64,000 nucleotides of DNA from an uncultured Olleya sp. (GTDB taxonomy: Bacteria; Bacteroidota; Bacteroidia; Flavobacteriales; Flavobacteriaceae). Shown here piece by piece: positions 27,801 through 37,385 of this stretch (the stretch's first letter is position 1; each line of letters starts with the position of its first letter). The position numbers were made by a program, and so were the translations under genes. The notes below the pieces were generated by a model. That model worked only from the letters and a program-made list of their open reading frames with translations, was not told the origin of the DNA and did not search any database. The stretch lies in NCBI GenBank assembly GCA_947503885.1, contig CANNFD010000006.1, positions 1 to 64,000 of the forward strand, given 5' to 3'.

Positions 27801-29021
27801 TTGCACCGTTGCAATATCTCTAACTGCATCGGTTAATTGAGAGCCTCCATTACCAATATTTGTTGGATCTAACCCGTTATTTCCGTTATCCGGAAACGCA
27901 TTTGGACCACTAGTTACAGCAACACCTGGGTTACCAATTACACCTGTCTCTCCTAAATCCTGAAAGGCTACAAAGTTTCTAACATTTTCAGTCCTATTAC
28001 TTCTATTTGTTACCCAAACTTCAATTCTAGTAATTTGAATATTATTATTTATAAACGGATAATTTGCTAGAGCTTGATCGTAATTATTACGGAAGTATTG
28101 TGCTAGGAAAAAGTGACGATTCTCGTCATAATCTCTGATATAAAACTCAAACTCGTCAACGGTTCCACCACCTTGGGCTGTTACGGATCTTGCGTCAGAT
28201 CTTTGGTCTGAAAACACCCCAGTAATAGTTGTATTACCAAACTTTAATTGTGTTTTTACACCAAATAGGCTTTGCGCTCCAGAAATTAGAGAACTATTTA
28301 AAGGCATACTAACGTTACCAACTTCGATTTTTTGAATGATATCATCTTCTGTTGGCGTATATTCTAATTTAATTAAATTTTGAAAATCAAAGGTAGATTG
28401 TGTGTCGTAATTAGTAGTCACTTGCAACCTTGATCCAACTTTACCAATCATACTTAAACTAATACGTTGATCAAAATCAAATGAAAAATTACGTCTGTTT
28501 CTTGGAGAAAACGACGGGTTGTCCTGCTTTGTAAAAAGGACTCCTAAATCCATCTCTACTGTACCTTGAGGCACGATAGAAATAGGACCTTCACCAAAAA
28601 TACTTTCAAAAAAACTAGAGTTTACATAAAACTCTGGAATTAAATTTTTCTGAGCGTCTTTAGCGTCTCCTTTTTTACCATCGTAAGCATCAATTTTATC
28701 TTTATAATAAGATTTTAAAGATTGTTTTGACACTAGGTCTTGATACTCTGAAGGTGTTAATATAACAGGATAATTAATATTAAACTGTCCAACTGTCTCT
28801 GTATAAATATATCTATCGGTAACTGGGTCGTAAGTATATTTAGACTCTATACTTGATGGGTTTTGCATCTGTATATTACCTAGACTAAAACCTGTTTTTG
28901 TGCTATCTTGTTCCGTTTCATTATCTTCTTGAGCAAACGATAATGTTGATACTAACAATGCAAATGCAGTTAGCAAAAAATATTTTAGGGATTTATAAAA
29001 ACTATGTTGACTTGTATTCAA
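21822..29021 (-). CDS. sprA: SprA, outer-membrane translocon of the type IX secretion system
   Basis: This is one of the largest single-chain outer-membrane beta-barrels known. SprA (Sov in Porphyromonas) forms the channel through which type IX substrates, including gliding adhesins, leave the periplasm. The 2399-residue protein has a signal peptide (LKYFLLTAFALLVSTLSFAQ). The N-terminal region shows MQNPSSIESKYTYDPVTDRY and later SFDFDQRISLSMIGKVGSRL, typical of SprA. The rest is dense in amphipathic strands and ends in TTIRSGLTLRYNFGN with a terminal barrel-type strand. It starts 6 bp after ruvA and the frame is intact throughout. Loss of sprA abolishes gliding and type IX secretion in Flavobacterium johnsoniae. 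Confidence 0.97.
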   Translation of the reverse strand: MNTSQHSFYKSLKYFLLTAFALLVSTLSFAQEDNETEQDSTKTGFSLGNIQMQNPSSIESKYTYDPVTDRYIYTETVGQFNINYPVILTPSEYQDLVSKQSLKSYYKDKIDAYDGKKGDAKDAQKNLIPEFYVNSSFFESIFGEGPISIVPQGTVEMDLGVLFTKQDNPSFSPRNRRNFSFDFDQRISLSMIGKVGSRLQVTTNYDTQSTFDFQNLIKLEYTPTEDDIIQKIEVGNVSMPLNSSLISGAQSLFGVKTQLKFGNTTITGVFSDQRSDARSVTAQGGGTVDEFEFYIRDYDENRHFFLAQYFRNNYDQALANYPFINNNIQITRIEVWVTNRSNRTENVRNFVAFQDLGETGVIGNPGVAVTSGPNAFPDNGNNGLDPTNIGNGGSQLTDAVRDIATVQSGILIPGFNEGFDFAKQENTRKLTEGQEFTLNTQLGYISLNQRLNNDEVLAVAYQYTVGGQVFQVGEFANDGIGATDVDVNSQGEVTNVTNNALVLKLLKSSITSVSQPIWDLMMKNVYDTGAFQLTQEDFKLNIFYNESSPLNYITPVDGTPFGTDFEGEPIDQTTLLQLFNLDRLNYNNDPQAKGDGFFDFVPGITVIPQNGKIVFTKVEPFGRYLFDVLDNDNNPGNNASDYQSDTYANANQEKYVYDLLYKATKTAALDESQKNKFLIKGRYKSSGGDGIPIGGFNVPRGSVRVSAGGRVLVEGQDYTVNYQLGRVYIIDEGLKASNVPIEVSTENNSIFGQQTKRYTGLNVEHQFNKNFVIGATYINLNERPITQKANYSNEPINNTILGFNANYSSELPFLSRLVNKLPNIDTDAPSNISVRGDFAYLLPGAPKGTDFNGEATAYIDDFEGTQNGIDLKSSQSWSISSRPLNVNNTTAFDNNGIENGYGRAMLNWYTIDPIFYGSQRPSGISDDDMSSLYTSRVFVNELFPQQDIAQGQTSVLNTLDLTYYPQERGPYNFEPGTESGTISNPQSSWAGITRQITSTDFEQSNVEYIEFWLQDPFQENPSNPGGKLYINLGNISEDVLKDGRKQYENGLPQDGNISLLQQTAFQSVVPQNQALIYAFDTTGQERTNQDVGFDGYDDNEEAANFPSGFSGLADPAKDNYNYYLNAEGDLFNRYKLYNGLEGNSPDAFSDTNRGSTTQPDVEDVNRDNTMNTIDSYYEYEIEITPASLNINNEYIVDTKNVTDSNNPRVLPNGDTAYPKWYQFRIPIRTDDEYVVNGITDLRSIRFSRLYLNDFQQNTTLRFGTLELVRSDWRRFQLALDGGATPLDFEDTDFTVGAVSTQENDGSYVSPPSVVPERLNNNNTIVRQNEQALVVDVCDLKAKDARAVFKNIDVDMRQYKKLRMFMHARDGETPGLTDKDLVGFIRMGNDLTENYYQIEVPLKVFTGGATAEAYWPAENEINIDLEILQRIKSLGISAQTLTNGTASFYDVVGGDLIPVVDQYGGYVLGQQRVAIKGNPNFGDVRTLMVGVKNGTSNPQCGEVWFNELRLSELDNEGGWAAIVTVDTQVADFASVSATGRMSTAGFGNVNQGPIERSLEDSKQYDVVTNVNVGQLLPEKWGMQIPFNYGQGVEVITPKYDQQYEDIELDTRLDAAEDNAERDRILEQSEEYTKRKSINFIGVKKNRTGEGKPRFYDVENLTLNYSYNKMEHRDFEIERSVDKQVRAGVNYAYNFEPKLLEPFKKNDSLFTGKYWKFLKEFNVNVMPASFTVNTDLKRQFNRQKFRDVDLTGSNIGLEELYRRNYNFDYQYNLNWNLTKSLQLNYSSSNNNIVRNYFKDNIINGEPDPLLDVWDGFFDFGDPNRQQQQIGVNYEIPLNKIPTLSFLKATYSYTGLFQWQKGSDLFGNLVGNDGLTYNLGNTISNGNTHNINSTLDMNKLYKYLGVKTKSRSRTNKVARNTRSSGPPTGDKKEQTATKKAGDGIGAKIGNVGIGLLTSVKRIQAVYSETNGTFLPGYLQTPGFLGTAKPTIGYTFGSQSDVRDLAARNGWLTAFPDFNQQYTTNQTKQLDLSANLEPFNDLKIDLVGFRTYAENYTENYRVENGEYLSLTPNTYGNLSISTFTLPTAFGKSDETGSQAFDDFRENRLEIARRLAVQNGSDPNDVDADGYPKGYGKTSQQVLLPAFVSAYTGQNASKTKLGALRNVPIPNWDIKYSGFMKMKWFKKNFKRFSLTHGYRSSYNIGQFRTNLDFDGIDYSLDYSAQPSEDLDQAGNYKSEKLYSSVALTEMFSPLFRFDMEMKNSVRILLEMRKDRMLSLSFDNNLMTEIAGNEYVVGLGYRIKDLRIKSNLAGPKKSIVSDLIMSADVSVRDNKTIIRYLDLENNQITNGQTIWGLKYNAEYAFSKNLTGVFYFDYSFSEYAISTAFPQTTIRSGLTLRYNFGN

Positions 29022-29027
29022 AATAAA

Positions 29028-29609
29028 TTATAAATTTTTTAAGGCTAGTTTGATAATCGTTTCTACGTTAGCATCGGGTTGTTCTTTAACGATTTTATCC
29101 AATACTTTTTCAGCTTGTTTTTTATTAAAACCAAGTACTTCTAAAGCAGATAACGCTTCATCTTTATTAGTATTGTTTTGACTAACAGAAACTTCGTCTA
29201 TATCGTAGATTTTTAAGATTTTATCTTTAAGATCTATAATAACACGTTGCGCTGTTTTAATACCAATTCCTTTTATAGATTGAATTAAAGCGACATCCTC
29301 TACCGCGATACCCTCTCTAATTTGTTTAGGAGTTAATGATGACAGCATTGTACGTGCTGTATTTGCACCAATACCACTAACGGAAATCAATAGCCTAAAC
29401 AACTCTCTTTCTGATGTTGAAGAAAAGCCATATAATGTATGCGCATCCTCTCTAACCTGAAGATGAGTATATAGCTTTAAGCTTTCTTGATCAGGAATTT
29501 GAGAATAAGTATGTAAAGAAATATTAAGTTTATACCCTACACCACTGCAATCAATAACGACATCCGTAGGGTTTTTCTCCACCAACTTTCCGTGTATGTG
29601 TGTAATCAT
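29028..29609 (-). CDS. ruvA: Holliday junction branch migration protein RuvA
   Basis: RuvA (193 residues) binds four-way DNA junctions and recruits the RuvB motor. It has the N-terminal OB fold (MITHIHGKLVEKNPTDVVID), the helix-hairpin-helix motifs (LLISVSGIGANTARTML and IQSIKGIGIKTAQRVIID) and the small C-terminal domain (DEALSALEVLGFNKKQAEKV) that contacts RuvB. The ruvB gene lies 4.8 kb upstream at 34.4 kb, so the pair is split by the malic enzyme, P450 and queG genes. It is co-transcribed with sprA, by spacing. Confidence 0.98.
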   Translation of the reverse strand: MITHIHGKLVEKNPTDVVIDCSGVGYKLNISLHTYSQIPDQESLKLYTHLQVREDAHTLYGFSSTSERELFRLLISVSGIGANTARTMLSSLTPKQIREGIAVEDVALIQSIKGIGIKTAQRVIIDLKDKILKIYDIDEVSVSQNNTNKDEALSALEVLGFNKKQAEKVLDKIVKEQPDANVETIIKLALKNL

Positions 29610-29632
29610 TTAATTTTATGCTGTTAAACCTC

Positions 29633-29640
29633 CAAATGTA
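29633..29640 (-). promoter_or_regulatory. Candidate -7 box for ruvA-sprA
   Basis: The minus strand reads TACATTTG, 23 bases before the ruvA start codon. No clear -33 TTTG lies at the usual distance. Confidence 0.45.
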
Positions 29641-29662
29641 ATAAAATTATCCTTACTATAAA

Positions 29663-31960
29663 TTAGTTGTTATTTTTAAGACTTTCCTCTAGTTTTTCCT
29701 TTTGTTGAGCGTCAATTACTGCTATTGCAGTCATGTTTACAATCTCGTCTACACTTGCGTGTAATTGTAATATATGGACTGGTTTTCGCATCCCCATCAT
29801 TATTGGTCCAACTGACTCTGCGCCATTAAGTTCTTTTAATAACTTATAGGTAATGTTTGCAGACTCTAAATTAGGGAATATTAAAGTGTTTACCTTTCTT
29901 CCTGCTAGTTTAGAAAAAGGAAAACTATCACTTAACAGTTTACTATTTAAAGCAAAATCTGTTTGTAACTCTCCATCTACTAATAAATTAGGGTGTCGTT
30001 TATGCAGGTAAGACACTGCTTCTCTAACTTTTGTTGCTGTTTGATCTTTAGAAGACCCAAAGTTAGAATAAGAAGTCATTGCCATAACCGGTTCCATACC
30101 AAACATTTTAACCACTTTAGCTGTCATTTGAGCAATCTTGATTAAGTCTTGCGCTGATGGATTAATATTTATTGCAGTATCGCTTAAAAACATAGGACCA
30201 CGCTGTGTCATCATAACGTTTGTGGTTGCTATTCTAGTAGAGCCCGGTGCTAAACCAATAAGCTCTAACATAGGTTTTACAACAGAAGGATAACTTCGAG
30301 AGTAACCAGAAATTAGTGCATCTGCATCCCCTTCATTAACCATCATTGCTGCGTAGTAGTTACGCTCTCTCATTAGTTTTTCTGCTAATAATAAAGTAAC
30401 CCCTTTACGTTTATGTTGTTCCCAATATATTTTGGCGTATTTATTTTTTTGTTGAAATTGCTCGTCAGATTTTGGGTCTATAATTAAAACTTCTGCGTCA
30501 AATTCTAACTCCTCTTTTAGACGTTCTATTTCATCTTTTCTTCCTAATAAAATAGGTGTTGCAACACCTTCTTCATAAACAATTTGAGCTGCTTTTAAAA
30601 CATCTATAGAGTCTGCTTCTGTAAATACAACACGTTTAGGGTTTAGTTTTGCCCTGTTTAATAATAGTCTTACAATTTTATTATCGTTACCTAACCTGTC
30701 TAATAATTGCTCTTCATATTTCTCCCAATCTTCAATCGGCTCTTTAGCTACACCACTTTCCATAGCTGCTTTAGCTACAGCTGGCGGTACAGTTGCGATT
30801 AATCTTGGATCAAAAGGTTTTGGTATAATATACTCTTTACTAAAAGTTAAGCGTGTTTCTCCATAAGCAATATTTACTTGCTCTGGCACAGTCTCTTTAG
30901 CTAATTCGGCTAAAGCCTTAACTGCAGCCATTTTCATTTCTTCATTAATTTTAGTAGCACGTACATCTAAAGCACCTCTAAAAATAAATGGGAAACCTAA
31001 AACATTATTAACTTGATTAGGATGGTCACTTCTACCAGTAGCCATAATAATATCTTTACGCGTTGCTATTGCAAGGTCATAATTAATCTCAGGATCTGGA
31101 TTTGCCATAGCAAATACAATTGGGTTTTTAGCCATAGATAACAACATGTCTTGGCTAACAATATCTGATGTTGACAACCCTATAAAGACATCTGCATCTT
31201 GCATAGCCTCATCTAGTGTATCTATTTTACGATGTGTTGCAAACTCTGCTTTTTGCGACGTTAAATTACCTCTATCATTTCTAATTACACCTTTACTGTC
31301 TAGCATAACAACGTTTTCACGTTTAGCACCAAATGCTAAATATAAACGTGTACAAGATATTGCTGCTGCACCTGCACCACTTACAACGATCTTAACATCT
31401 TCAATTTTCTTTTCTGAAAGCTCTAATGCGTTTAACAATGCTGCTGCAGATATTATAGCTGTTCCATGTTGGTCATCATGCATAACAGGAATATCCAACT
31501 CTTCTTTTAAGCGTCTTTCAATTTCAAAAGCTTCAGGAGCTTTAATGTCTTCTAAATTAATTCCACCAAAAGTTGGAGCAATCATTTTTACAGTTTGAAT
31601 AAACTCTTCAATATTTTCAGTATCTACTTCAATATCAAAAACATCAATATCTGCAAATATTTTAAAAAGCAAGCCTTTACCTTCCATTACTGGTTTAGAG
31701 GCTTCAGGACCAATATTACCTAGCCCTAATACTGCTGTACCATTAGTAATTACAGCTACTAAGTTACCTTTAGCTGTATATTTATATACGTTATTAACGT
31801 CTTTTTCTATTTCTAAACAAGGTTCTGCCACACCTGGAGAGTAAGCTAATGCTAAATCCCTTTGTGTTGCATATTTTTTTGTTGGAACTACTTTTATTTT
31901 ACCCGGAGTTGGCTTTGCATGATATACTAAAGCTTCACGACGTCTACTTTGTTTGCTCAT
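29663..31960 (-). CDS. maeB: NADP-dependent malic enzyme with phosphotransacetylase-like domain
   Basis: This 765-residue cytoplasmic enzyme decarboxylates malate to pyruvate, making NADPH. Residues 1-430 are the malic domain ([30 protein letters not shown], and the NAD(P)-binding [12 protein letters not shown]). Residues ~440-760 are a phosphate acetyl/butyryl transferase-like domain ([20 protein letters not shown]), which regulates the enzyme in E. coli MaeB. The length equals that of the two-domain family. It is a single-gene unit with its own -7 box and a dyad at the start codon. Confidence 0.97.
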   Translation of the reverse strand: MSKQSRRREALVYHAKPTPGKIKVVPTKKYATQRDLALAYSPGVAEPCLEIEKDVNNVYKYTAKGNLVAVITNGTAVLGLGNIGPEASKPVMEGKGLLFKIFADIDVFDIEVDTENIEEFIQTVKMIAPTFGGINLEDIKAPEAFEIERRLKEELDIPVMHDDQHGTAIISAAALLNALELSEKKIEDVKIVVSGAGAAAISCTRLYLAFGAKRENVVMLDSKGVIRNDRGNLTSQKAEFATHRKIDTLDEAMQDADVFIGLSTSDIVSQDMLLSMAKNPIVFAMANPDPEINYDLAIATRKDIIMATGRSDHPNQVNNVLGFPFIFRGALDVRATKINEEMKMAAVKALAELAKETVPEQVNIAYGETRLTFSKEYIIPKPFDPRLIATVPPAVAKAAMESGVAKEPIEDWEKYEEQLLDRLGNDNKIVRLLLNRAKLNPKRVVFTEADSIDVLKAAQIVYEEGVATPILLGRKDEIERLKEELEFDAEVLIIDPKSDEQFQQKNKYAKIYWEQHKRKGVTLLLAEKLMRERNYYAAMMVNEGDADALISGYSRSYPSVVKPMLELIGLAPGSTRIATTNVMMTQRGPMFLSDTAININPSAQDLIKIAQMTAKVVKMFGMEPVMAMTSYSNFGSSKDQTATKVREAVSYLHKRHPNLLVDGELQTDFALNSKLLSDSFPFSKLAGRKVNTLIFPNLESANITYKLLKELNGAESVGPIMMGMRKPVHILQLHASVDEIVNMTAIAVIDAQQKEKLEESLKNNN

Positions 31961-31994
31961 AATTCACTTTAAGTTTTAGTGAATTACAAATGTA
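31961..31994 (-). promoter_or_regulatory. Malic enzyme -7 box and dyad abutting the start codon
   Basis: TACATTTG (31994-31987 on the minus strand) matches TAnnTTTG. The following 25 bases form an 8-bp inverted repeat, AATTCACT and AGTGAATT, with a 9-base spacer; its last base directly precedes the ATG at 31960. It could be an operator, or an RNA hairpin over the ribosome-binding region if transcription starts early enough. Confidence 0.45.
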
Positions 31995-32045
31995 ATGCTT
32001 TTAAGAAAATAGTTGTTTGACCTTGTGACATTTTATTAAAGAAAC

Positions 32046-32972
32046 TTATTGTTTCAAAAATTGAATATTTCGTTTTAAACCAGAAAATTTTGTACGCTTA
32101 ACTGCTGATTTTTGAAATACTTTTTTAAAAACGTCTTCCGTAATCTCATCCCAATCCTTTTTGGTCATATCCAATAGTTCAGGATGCGGATTAAATAAAG
32201 ATTGGTTGTGGGGTTTAGAAAACTTGTTCCAAGGACAAACATCTTGACAAACGTCACAACCAAACATCCAATCGTCTAATTGTCCTATAAACTCTGTAGG
32301 AATGTTTTCTTTTAATTCAATAGTTAAATAAGATATACATTTACTGCCATCTACAACGTAAGGTTCTGTTATTGCTTGTGTTGGACAAGCGTCAATACAA
32401 GCTGTACATGTCCCACAGTGGTCAGACACAATTGTATCGTATTCTAACTCTAAATCAATAATAAGTTCGGCAATAAAATAAAACGATCCAACTTGTTGGG
32501 TCAATAAATTGCTGTGCTTACCAATCCATCCTAAACCAGATTTTGCAGCCCAAGCTTTATCTAAAACTGGTGCAGAATCTACAAATGCGCGTCCAGAGAC
32601 TTCCCCAATTTCATTTTGTATAAACTGACTTAATTCTATTAATTTTAATTTAATAATCTCATGATAATCTTTCCCATAAGCATACTTGGAAATCTTATAA
32701 CTATCGTCAGTTTGCTTTTGGCTTGGAAAATAATTTAGTAATAATGAAATAACAGATTTAGAATCGTCAACAAGTTTTGTAGGGTCTAACCGTTTATCAA
32801 AATTATTTTGCATGTAACTCATTTGTCCATGCATATTGTTATTAAGCCACTTCTCTAACCTAGGTGCTTCTGTTTCTAAAAATGCAGCTTTGCTAATACC
32901 ACAAGATAAAAACCCTAAGCGTTTAGCTTCAGTTTTTATTAATTTTGCGTATTTAGCTTTATTATCAATCAT
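32046..32972 (-). CDS. queG: Epoxyqueuosine reductase QueG
   Basis: QueG performs the last step of queuosine synthesis in tRNA, reducing epoxyqueuosine with cobalamin and two [4Fe-4S] clusters. The 308-residue protein contains both ferredoxin motifs, [17 protein letters not shown] (near residues 185-201) and [13 protein letters not shown], and the start [18 protein letters not shown] with the DUF1730 region. The start codon overlaps the stop of the P450 gene in TAATG. A tRNA with a G34 anticodon is its target type; the tRNA-Gln in this window is not. Confidence 0.96.
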   Translation of the reverse strand: MIDNKAKYAKLIKTEAKRLGFLSCGISKAAFLETEAPRLEKWLNNNMHGQMSYMQNNFDKRLDPTKLVDDSKSVISLLLNYFPSQKQTDDSYKISKYAYGKDYHEIIKLKLIELSQFIQNEIGEVSGRAFVDSAPVLDKAWAAKSGLGWIGKHSNLLTQQVGSFYFIAELIIDLELEYDTIVSDHCGTCTACIDACPTQAITEPYVVDGSKCISYLTIELKENIPTEFIGQLDDWMFGCDVCQDVCPWNKFSKPHNQSLFNPHPELLDMTKKDWDEITEDVFKKVFQKSAVKRTKFSGLKRNIQFLKQ

Positions 32973-34300
32973 TAGTTTCTTTGCTCAAATTTAAGCTTGG
33001 CATTTTTAGGTTTTAAAGTTATTAACGGAGTGATATCTATTGTATCAAATTCAGGTTTGATTTTGTAATTTTTAACTAGGTCTGTGACTGCAATTATCAT
33101 TTCAAACATAGCAAAATTATTGCCTATACATTTTCTTGGTCCTGCTCCAAACGGAAAATATTGAGCTGAAAATTGTCGACCTCCATCTGCAAATCGTTCT
33201 GGTAAAAAAGCTTCGGCATTATCCCATAATTTAGGATGCCTATGGATTTCGTATACAGAAAACAACAAGTTACATCCTGGCGGAAAGTGCATATCATTAA
33301 AACTGTCTGCTTCAATATTAACACGGTCTATAAAATAAGCTGGTGGATACAATCGCATAGCTTCTTCAAGAACTTGCTGGCATATTTTAGATGCAGCTAT
33401 TCGAGTCATTAAATCGGCATCATCACCTCCTAGGTTTATAAATTCGTCATAAATTTTATCTTGCCATTTTGGGTGTTTAGCAAGTAATTGAAATGTAAAT
33501 GTTAGTGCATTAGAAGTCGTCTCATGTCCAGCAGTAAAGATTATTAATATTTCATCAATAAGTTGGGTTTCGGTCATGCCTTTACCATCGTCATAACGCG
33601 TTTCTAGTAACATATCTAACAAATCGTCGTATTGTTTTCCTGAAGATTTTCTTTGGTTAACGATACTAATCAAAATAGTTCTTGCCTCTTCAGATAGTTT
33701 TAGATGTTTTTTTAAAGCCCCTCCAATTTTAAACCACCATCCTAAATAAGGTTGACGCAATTCTTTTACTAACATACGTTGGTTAGCTTCTGTAATGTAT
33801 TGAAGCCTCTCCATGTCTTTACTGTTAGCAGCTTGAGTGAACAATGACTTTACTACAGTTTGAAAAGCCAGGTCGTTAAGAATGGGAAATAAGTCTATAG
33901 TTTTATTTGGTTCGATTTTTTTAAACTCAGAAGTTATAGTGTCTTGCATACCGCTTAGCAGGTTTTGCAATTGCTTTTTATGAAAAGCAGGCTGCAACAT
34001 TTTACGTTGCCTCTTCCATTTATCTCCTTCTGATGTTAATAGTCCTTCTCCGACGTATTTTACTAAGTCTGCGGTTTGAATTTTAGATTTTACGTAGTTT
34101 TTTTGATTCTTCTGAAGTACATATTGTGCTAAAGCAGCATCACGACAAAAATATATTTTGGTATTAAAGCCTACATTTAATTTGAAAACATCTCCTTTTT
34201 CTTCAAAATTTTTATTGTGAAATGGTAAAGGATTTTTAAGTATTTCTAGTGAATGCTTAATAAACTTTAAAAGAGATACTTCTGGTATAATTTTATTCAT
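32972..34300 (-). CDS. Cytochrome P450
   Basis: This is a soluble, 442-residue heme monooxygenase. The I-helix oxygen-activation motif is AGHETTS (257-263), the K-helix ExxR is EAMR (313-316), and the heme-ligand loop is [10 protein letters not shown] (384-393) with Cys391 as axial ligand. The sequence resembles the CYP102/CYP4-like class ([17 protein letters not shown]). No reductase or ferredoxin partner is adjacent. It overlaps queG in TAATG and lies 72 bp after ruvB. Fatty acids or terpenoids are plausible substrates for this class, but nothing here decides. Confidence 0.95.
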   Translation of the reverse strand: MNKIIPEVSLLKFIKHSLEILKNPLPFHNKNFEEKGDVFKLNVGFNTKIYFCRDAALAQYVLQKNQKNYVKSKIQTADLVKYVGEGLLTSEGDKWKRQRKMLQPAFHKKQLQNLLSGMQDTITSEFKKIEPNKTIDLFPILNDLAFQTVVKSLFTQAANSKDMERLQYITEANQRMLVKELRQPYLGWWFKIGGALKKHLKLSEEARTILISIVNQRKSSGKQYDDLLDMLLETRYDDGKGMTETQLIDEILIIFTAGHETTSNALTFTFQLLAKHPKWQDKIYDEFINLGGDDADLMTRIAASKICQQVLEEAMRLYPPAYFIDRVNIEADSFNDMHFPPGCNLLFSVYEIHRHPKLWDNAEAFLPERFADGGRQFSAQYFPFGAGPRKCIGNNFAMFEMIIAVTDLVKNYKIKPEFDTIDITPLITLKPKNAKLKFEQRN

Positions 34301-34372
34301 CTATAAAAGAGATTTTCTACTTTTTGCTTTAACATCACTAAGGCTAACTTAGAATAATACAATAATTAAAAA

Positions 34373-35395
34373 CTAAAATAGACCTCCTTGAGTTGGCCCT
34401 TTAATTTTACCTAAATGTTTATAAGCTAACTCTGTAACTTCACGCCCTCTTGGTGTACGCATAATAAAACCTTGTTGAATTAAAAAGGGTTCGTAAACCT
34501 CTTCAATCGTTTCTGTACTCTCGCTTACAGCTGTTGCAATAGTAGAAATCCCAACAGGTCCACCTTTAAATTTATCAATGATTGTAGATAATATTTTATT
34601 ATCCATTTCATCTAAGCCATACGCGTCCACATTAAGCGCTTCTAAACTAAATCTTGCAATATTGATATCTATACTACCATTACCTTTAATTTGTGCAAAA
34701 TCACGTACTCTACGTAATAAAGCATTAGCTATCCTAGGTGTCCCACGACTACGTCCAGCAATTTCAATAGCAGCTTCCATAGATATTGGCACATTTAAGA
34801 TATCTGCACTACGTTGGATGATTGTAGTTAGTAAGTCTGTTTTATAATATTGAAGTCTGCTTTGAATACCAAAACGTGCACGCATTGGTGCAGTTAACAA
34901 CCCAGACCTAGTTGTAGCGCCTACTAATGTAAATGGATTTAAATTAATTTGAACAGTCCTAGCATTAGGTCCAGACTCAATCATAATATCGATTTTATAG
35001 TCTTCCATTGCAGAATATAAATACTCTTCTACAATTGGACTTAAACGGTGGATTTCGTCTATAAATAATACATCTCTTTCATCTAGGTTAGTTAATAATC
35101 CTGCTAAATCGCCTGGTTTATCTAAAACAGGACCTGAGGTTACCTTTATGCCTACACCTAACTCATTGGCTAAGATATTAGCTAGTGTAGTTTTACCAAG
35201 CCCAGGAGGACCATGAAACAAAGTATGATCTAAAGCTTCATCGCGACCTACTGCAGCCTGAACAAATACTTGCAAATTTTCCAACACTTGATCTTGACCT
35301 GTAAAGTCTTCAAAAGAAAGTGGTCTTAACTGTTTTTCTACATCAAACTCTTCATGAGAAAAGTTATCGTTTGTTGGGTCTAAGTTTTCGTTCAT
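34373..35395 (-). CDS. ruvB: Holliday junction branch migration helicase RuvB
   Basis: RuvB is the hexameric AAA+ motor that drives branch migration together with RuvA. The 340-residue protein has Walker [10 protein letters not shown] (62-70), Walker [10 protein letters not shown] (110-118), sensor 1 [12 protein letters not shown] and arginine finger region MRARFG, then the C-terminal winged helix ([25 protein letters not shown]). The length is normal. It heads the group ruvB-P450-queG. Possible promoter: CAAATATA at 35493-35500 (minus TATATTTG), which overlaps the terminator of the previous operon. Confidence 0.98.
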   Translation of the reverse strand: MNENLDPTNDNFSHEEFDVEKQLRPLSFEDFTGQDQVLENLQVFVQAAVGRDEALDHTLFHGPPGLGKTTLANILANELGVGIKVTSGPVLDKPGDLAGLLTNLDERDVLFIDEIHRLSPIVEEYLYSAMEDYKIDIMIESGPNARTVQINLNPFTLVGATTRSGLLTAPMRARFGIQSRLQYYKTDLLTTIIQRSADILNVPISMEAAIEIAGRSRGTPRIANALLRRVRDFAQIKGNGSIDINIARFSLEALNVDAYGLDEMDNKILSTIIDKFKGGPVGISTIATAVSESTETIEEVYEPFLIQQGFIMRTPRGREVTELAYKHLGKIKGPTQGGLF

Positions 35396-35505
35396 ATTAA
35401 ATTCCCGATTTGATGGTAATCAAAAAAATTTGCATAATTGCTGTATTAATTAAAGTGGATAAAACTAATACTGGAATAATTTTAAGTATTAGCAAATATA
35501 AAGAA

Positions 35506-35535
35506 AAAGCCTTTCTGAATTAACAGAAAGGCTTT
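35506..35535 (-). terminator. Terminator of the act-cta operon
   Basis: A perfect 12-bp stem (AAAGCCTTTCTG/CAGAAAGGCTTT) with a 6-nt loop is followed on the minus strand by TTCTTTATATT. It lies 24 bases after the ctaD stop codon. Confidence 0.9.
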
Positions 35536-35559
35536 CAATATATTAAATAGACACTGATT

Positions 35560-37350
35560 TTAGTGTTGTAATTCTTCTTCTCCTTCTTTAAGAGGAATAT
35601 TTTGAGGAACAAAATCTTCGTCATGTCCTGGCTTACTATAGTCATAAGACCAACGATACACATGCGGAATTGCTCCTGGCCAGTTACCATGAATATGTTC
35701 TACTGGTGTAGTCCATTCTAAAGTTGTTGATCTCCATGGGTTTTGTTCTGCTTTTTTACCATAGAACATACTATGGAAGAAGTTATAAATAAATACTATT
35801 TGAAAGATACTTCCAACGACAGCAAATACTGTAATAACAACATTAACGTTAGCTAAATCGTCAAATAAAGGAAAGCTTGAATTTGTATAATAACGTCTTG
35901 GTAATCCTGCCATTCCAATAAAGTGCATTGGAAAAAACACACCGTAAGCACAAATAGCTGTTACCCAAAAGTGAATATATCCAAGGTTTTTATTTAACAT
36001 TCGTCCAAACATTTTAGGATACCAATGGTAAATACCTGCAATCATACCATAAAGAGCAGAAATACCCATTACTAAGTGGAAATGCGCGATAACAAAGTAC
36101 GTATCATGAACATTAATATCTAGAGCTGAATCTCCAAGAATAATACCTGTTAGACCTCCTGTAATAAATGTAGAAACAAATCCTATAGAAAATAACATCG
36201 CAGGATTCATTTGAATATTACCTTTCCAAATAGTTGTAATCCAGTTAAATGCTTTTACTGCTGATGGTATTGCGATTAATAGTGTTGTAAATGTAAATAC
36301 CGAACCTAAGAATGGATTCATTCCTGAAATAAACATATGGTGACCCCAAACTATAGTTGAAAGGAATGCAATTGCTAAAATTGAAGCAATCATTGCACGG
36401 TAACCAAAAATTGGTTTACGTGAATTTGTTGCCATAATTTCTGAAACTAATCCCATTGCTGGTAAGATTACAATATATACTTCTGGGTGTCCTAGAAACC
36501 AAAATAAGTGTTCGAATAATACAGGAGAACCTCCTTGGTAATGTAATACTTCACCTTGAATAAATATATCTGATAAGAAGAAAGAAGTACCAAAACTTCT
36601 ATCCATAATTAATAATAATGCAGCAGATAATAATACAGGGAAAGAAACTACACCAATAATAGCAGTTACAAAAAATGCCCATATTGTTAAAGGTAGTCTA
36701 GTCATAGACATTCCTTTAGTACGTAGGTTTATAACAGTTACTATATAATTTAATGATCCTAATAATGAAGATGCAATAAATATAGCCATAGCAACTAACC
36801 ACATTGTCATACCTAAACCTGAACCTCCTTGAGCCATAGGTAAAGCACTTAGTGGTGGATAAATTGTCCATCCTGCTGCTGCTGGTCCAGCCTCAACAAA
36901 GAAAGAACAAACCATAATAACACTTGACAAGAAAAACAACCAATACGATACCATGTTTAAAAAACCTGAAGCCATATCTCTAGCTCCAATTTGCAACGGT
37001 ATTAATAAGTTACTAAACGTACCACTTAATCCTGCAGTTAACACGAAAAATACCATTATGGTACCATGAATGGTTACTAATGCTAAGTATATATCGGCAC
37101 TCATCACTCCTTCTGGAGCCCATTTTCCTAAAAATAATTCAAATAATACATTAGGCTCTTCTGGCCATGCAATTTGAATACGCATCATTATTGACATTAA
37201 CACACCTATGATCCCCATGATTAAACCAGTAATTAAATACTGCTTAGCAATCATTTTATGATCTTGACTAAATATATATTTAGTTATGAATGTTTCTTTA
37301 TGATGGTGACCATGATCGTCATGTCCATGTTCTTCTACGTGTGCTGACAT
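35560..37350 (-). CDS. ctaD: Cytochrome c oxidase subunit I
   Basis: This is the catalytic subunit of the heme-copper oxidase: low-spin heme, heme a3/CuB, oxygen reduction and proton pumping. The 596-residue protein has about 12-14 helices. The CuB ligand motif with the cross-linked Tyr is WFLGHPEVYIVILPAMG; VWGHHMFISGM supplies the two further CuB histidines; HDTYFVIAHFHLVMG gives the heme ligands. The N-terminus is His-rich (EEHGHDDHGHHHKE). It is the last gene of the act-cta operon, 35 bp after ctaC, and is followed by a strong terminator. Confidence 0.98.
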   Translation of the reverse strand: MSAHVEEHGHDDHGHHHKETFITKYIFSQDHKMIAKQYLITGLIMGIIGVLMSIMMRIQIAWPEEPNVLFELFLGKWAPEGVMSADIYLALVTIHGTIMVFFVLTAGLSGTFSNLLIPLQIGARDMASGFLNMVSYWLFFLSSVIMVCSFFVEAGPAAAGWTIYPPLSALPMAQGGSGLGMTMWLVAMAIFIASSLLGSLNYIVTVINLRTKGMSMTRLPLTIWAFFVTAIIGVVSFPVLLSAALLLIMDRSFGTSFFLSDIFIQGEVLHYQGGSPVLFEHLFWFLGHPEVYIVILPAMGLVSEIMATNSRKPIFGYRAMIASILAIAFLSTIVWGHHMFISGMNPFLGSVFTFTTLLIAIPSAVKAFNWITTIWKGNIQMNPAMLFSIGFVSTFITGGLTGIILGDSALDINVHDTYFVIAHFHLVMGISALYGMIAGIYHWYPKMFGRMLNKNLGYIHFWVTAICAYGVFFPMHFIGMAGLPRRYYTNSSFPLFDDLANVNVVITVFAVVGSIFQIVFIYNFFHSMFYGKKAEQNPWRSTTLEWTTPVEHIHGNWPGAIPHVYRWSYDYSKPGHDEDFVPQNIPLKEGEEELQH

Positions 37351-37385
37351 AATCTAAAAATCTTTAAATTTAATTTTTTGTTGCT

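Noticed and set aside
31146-31598. 150-codon open frame on the plus strand inside the malic enzyme gene
   Set aside because: Composition (Ser/Ala/Ile-rich, no motif) is that of a shadow frame opposite a well-conserved enzyme.
33124-33324. 66-codon open frame on the minus strand within the P450 gene
   Set aside because: It lies in another frame over the heme-binding region of an intact P450 and has no signs of being expressed.
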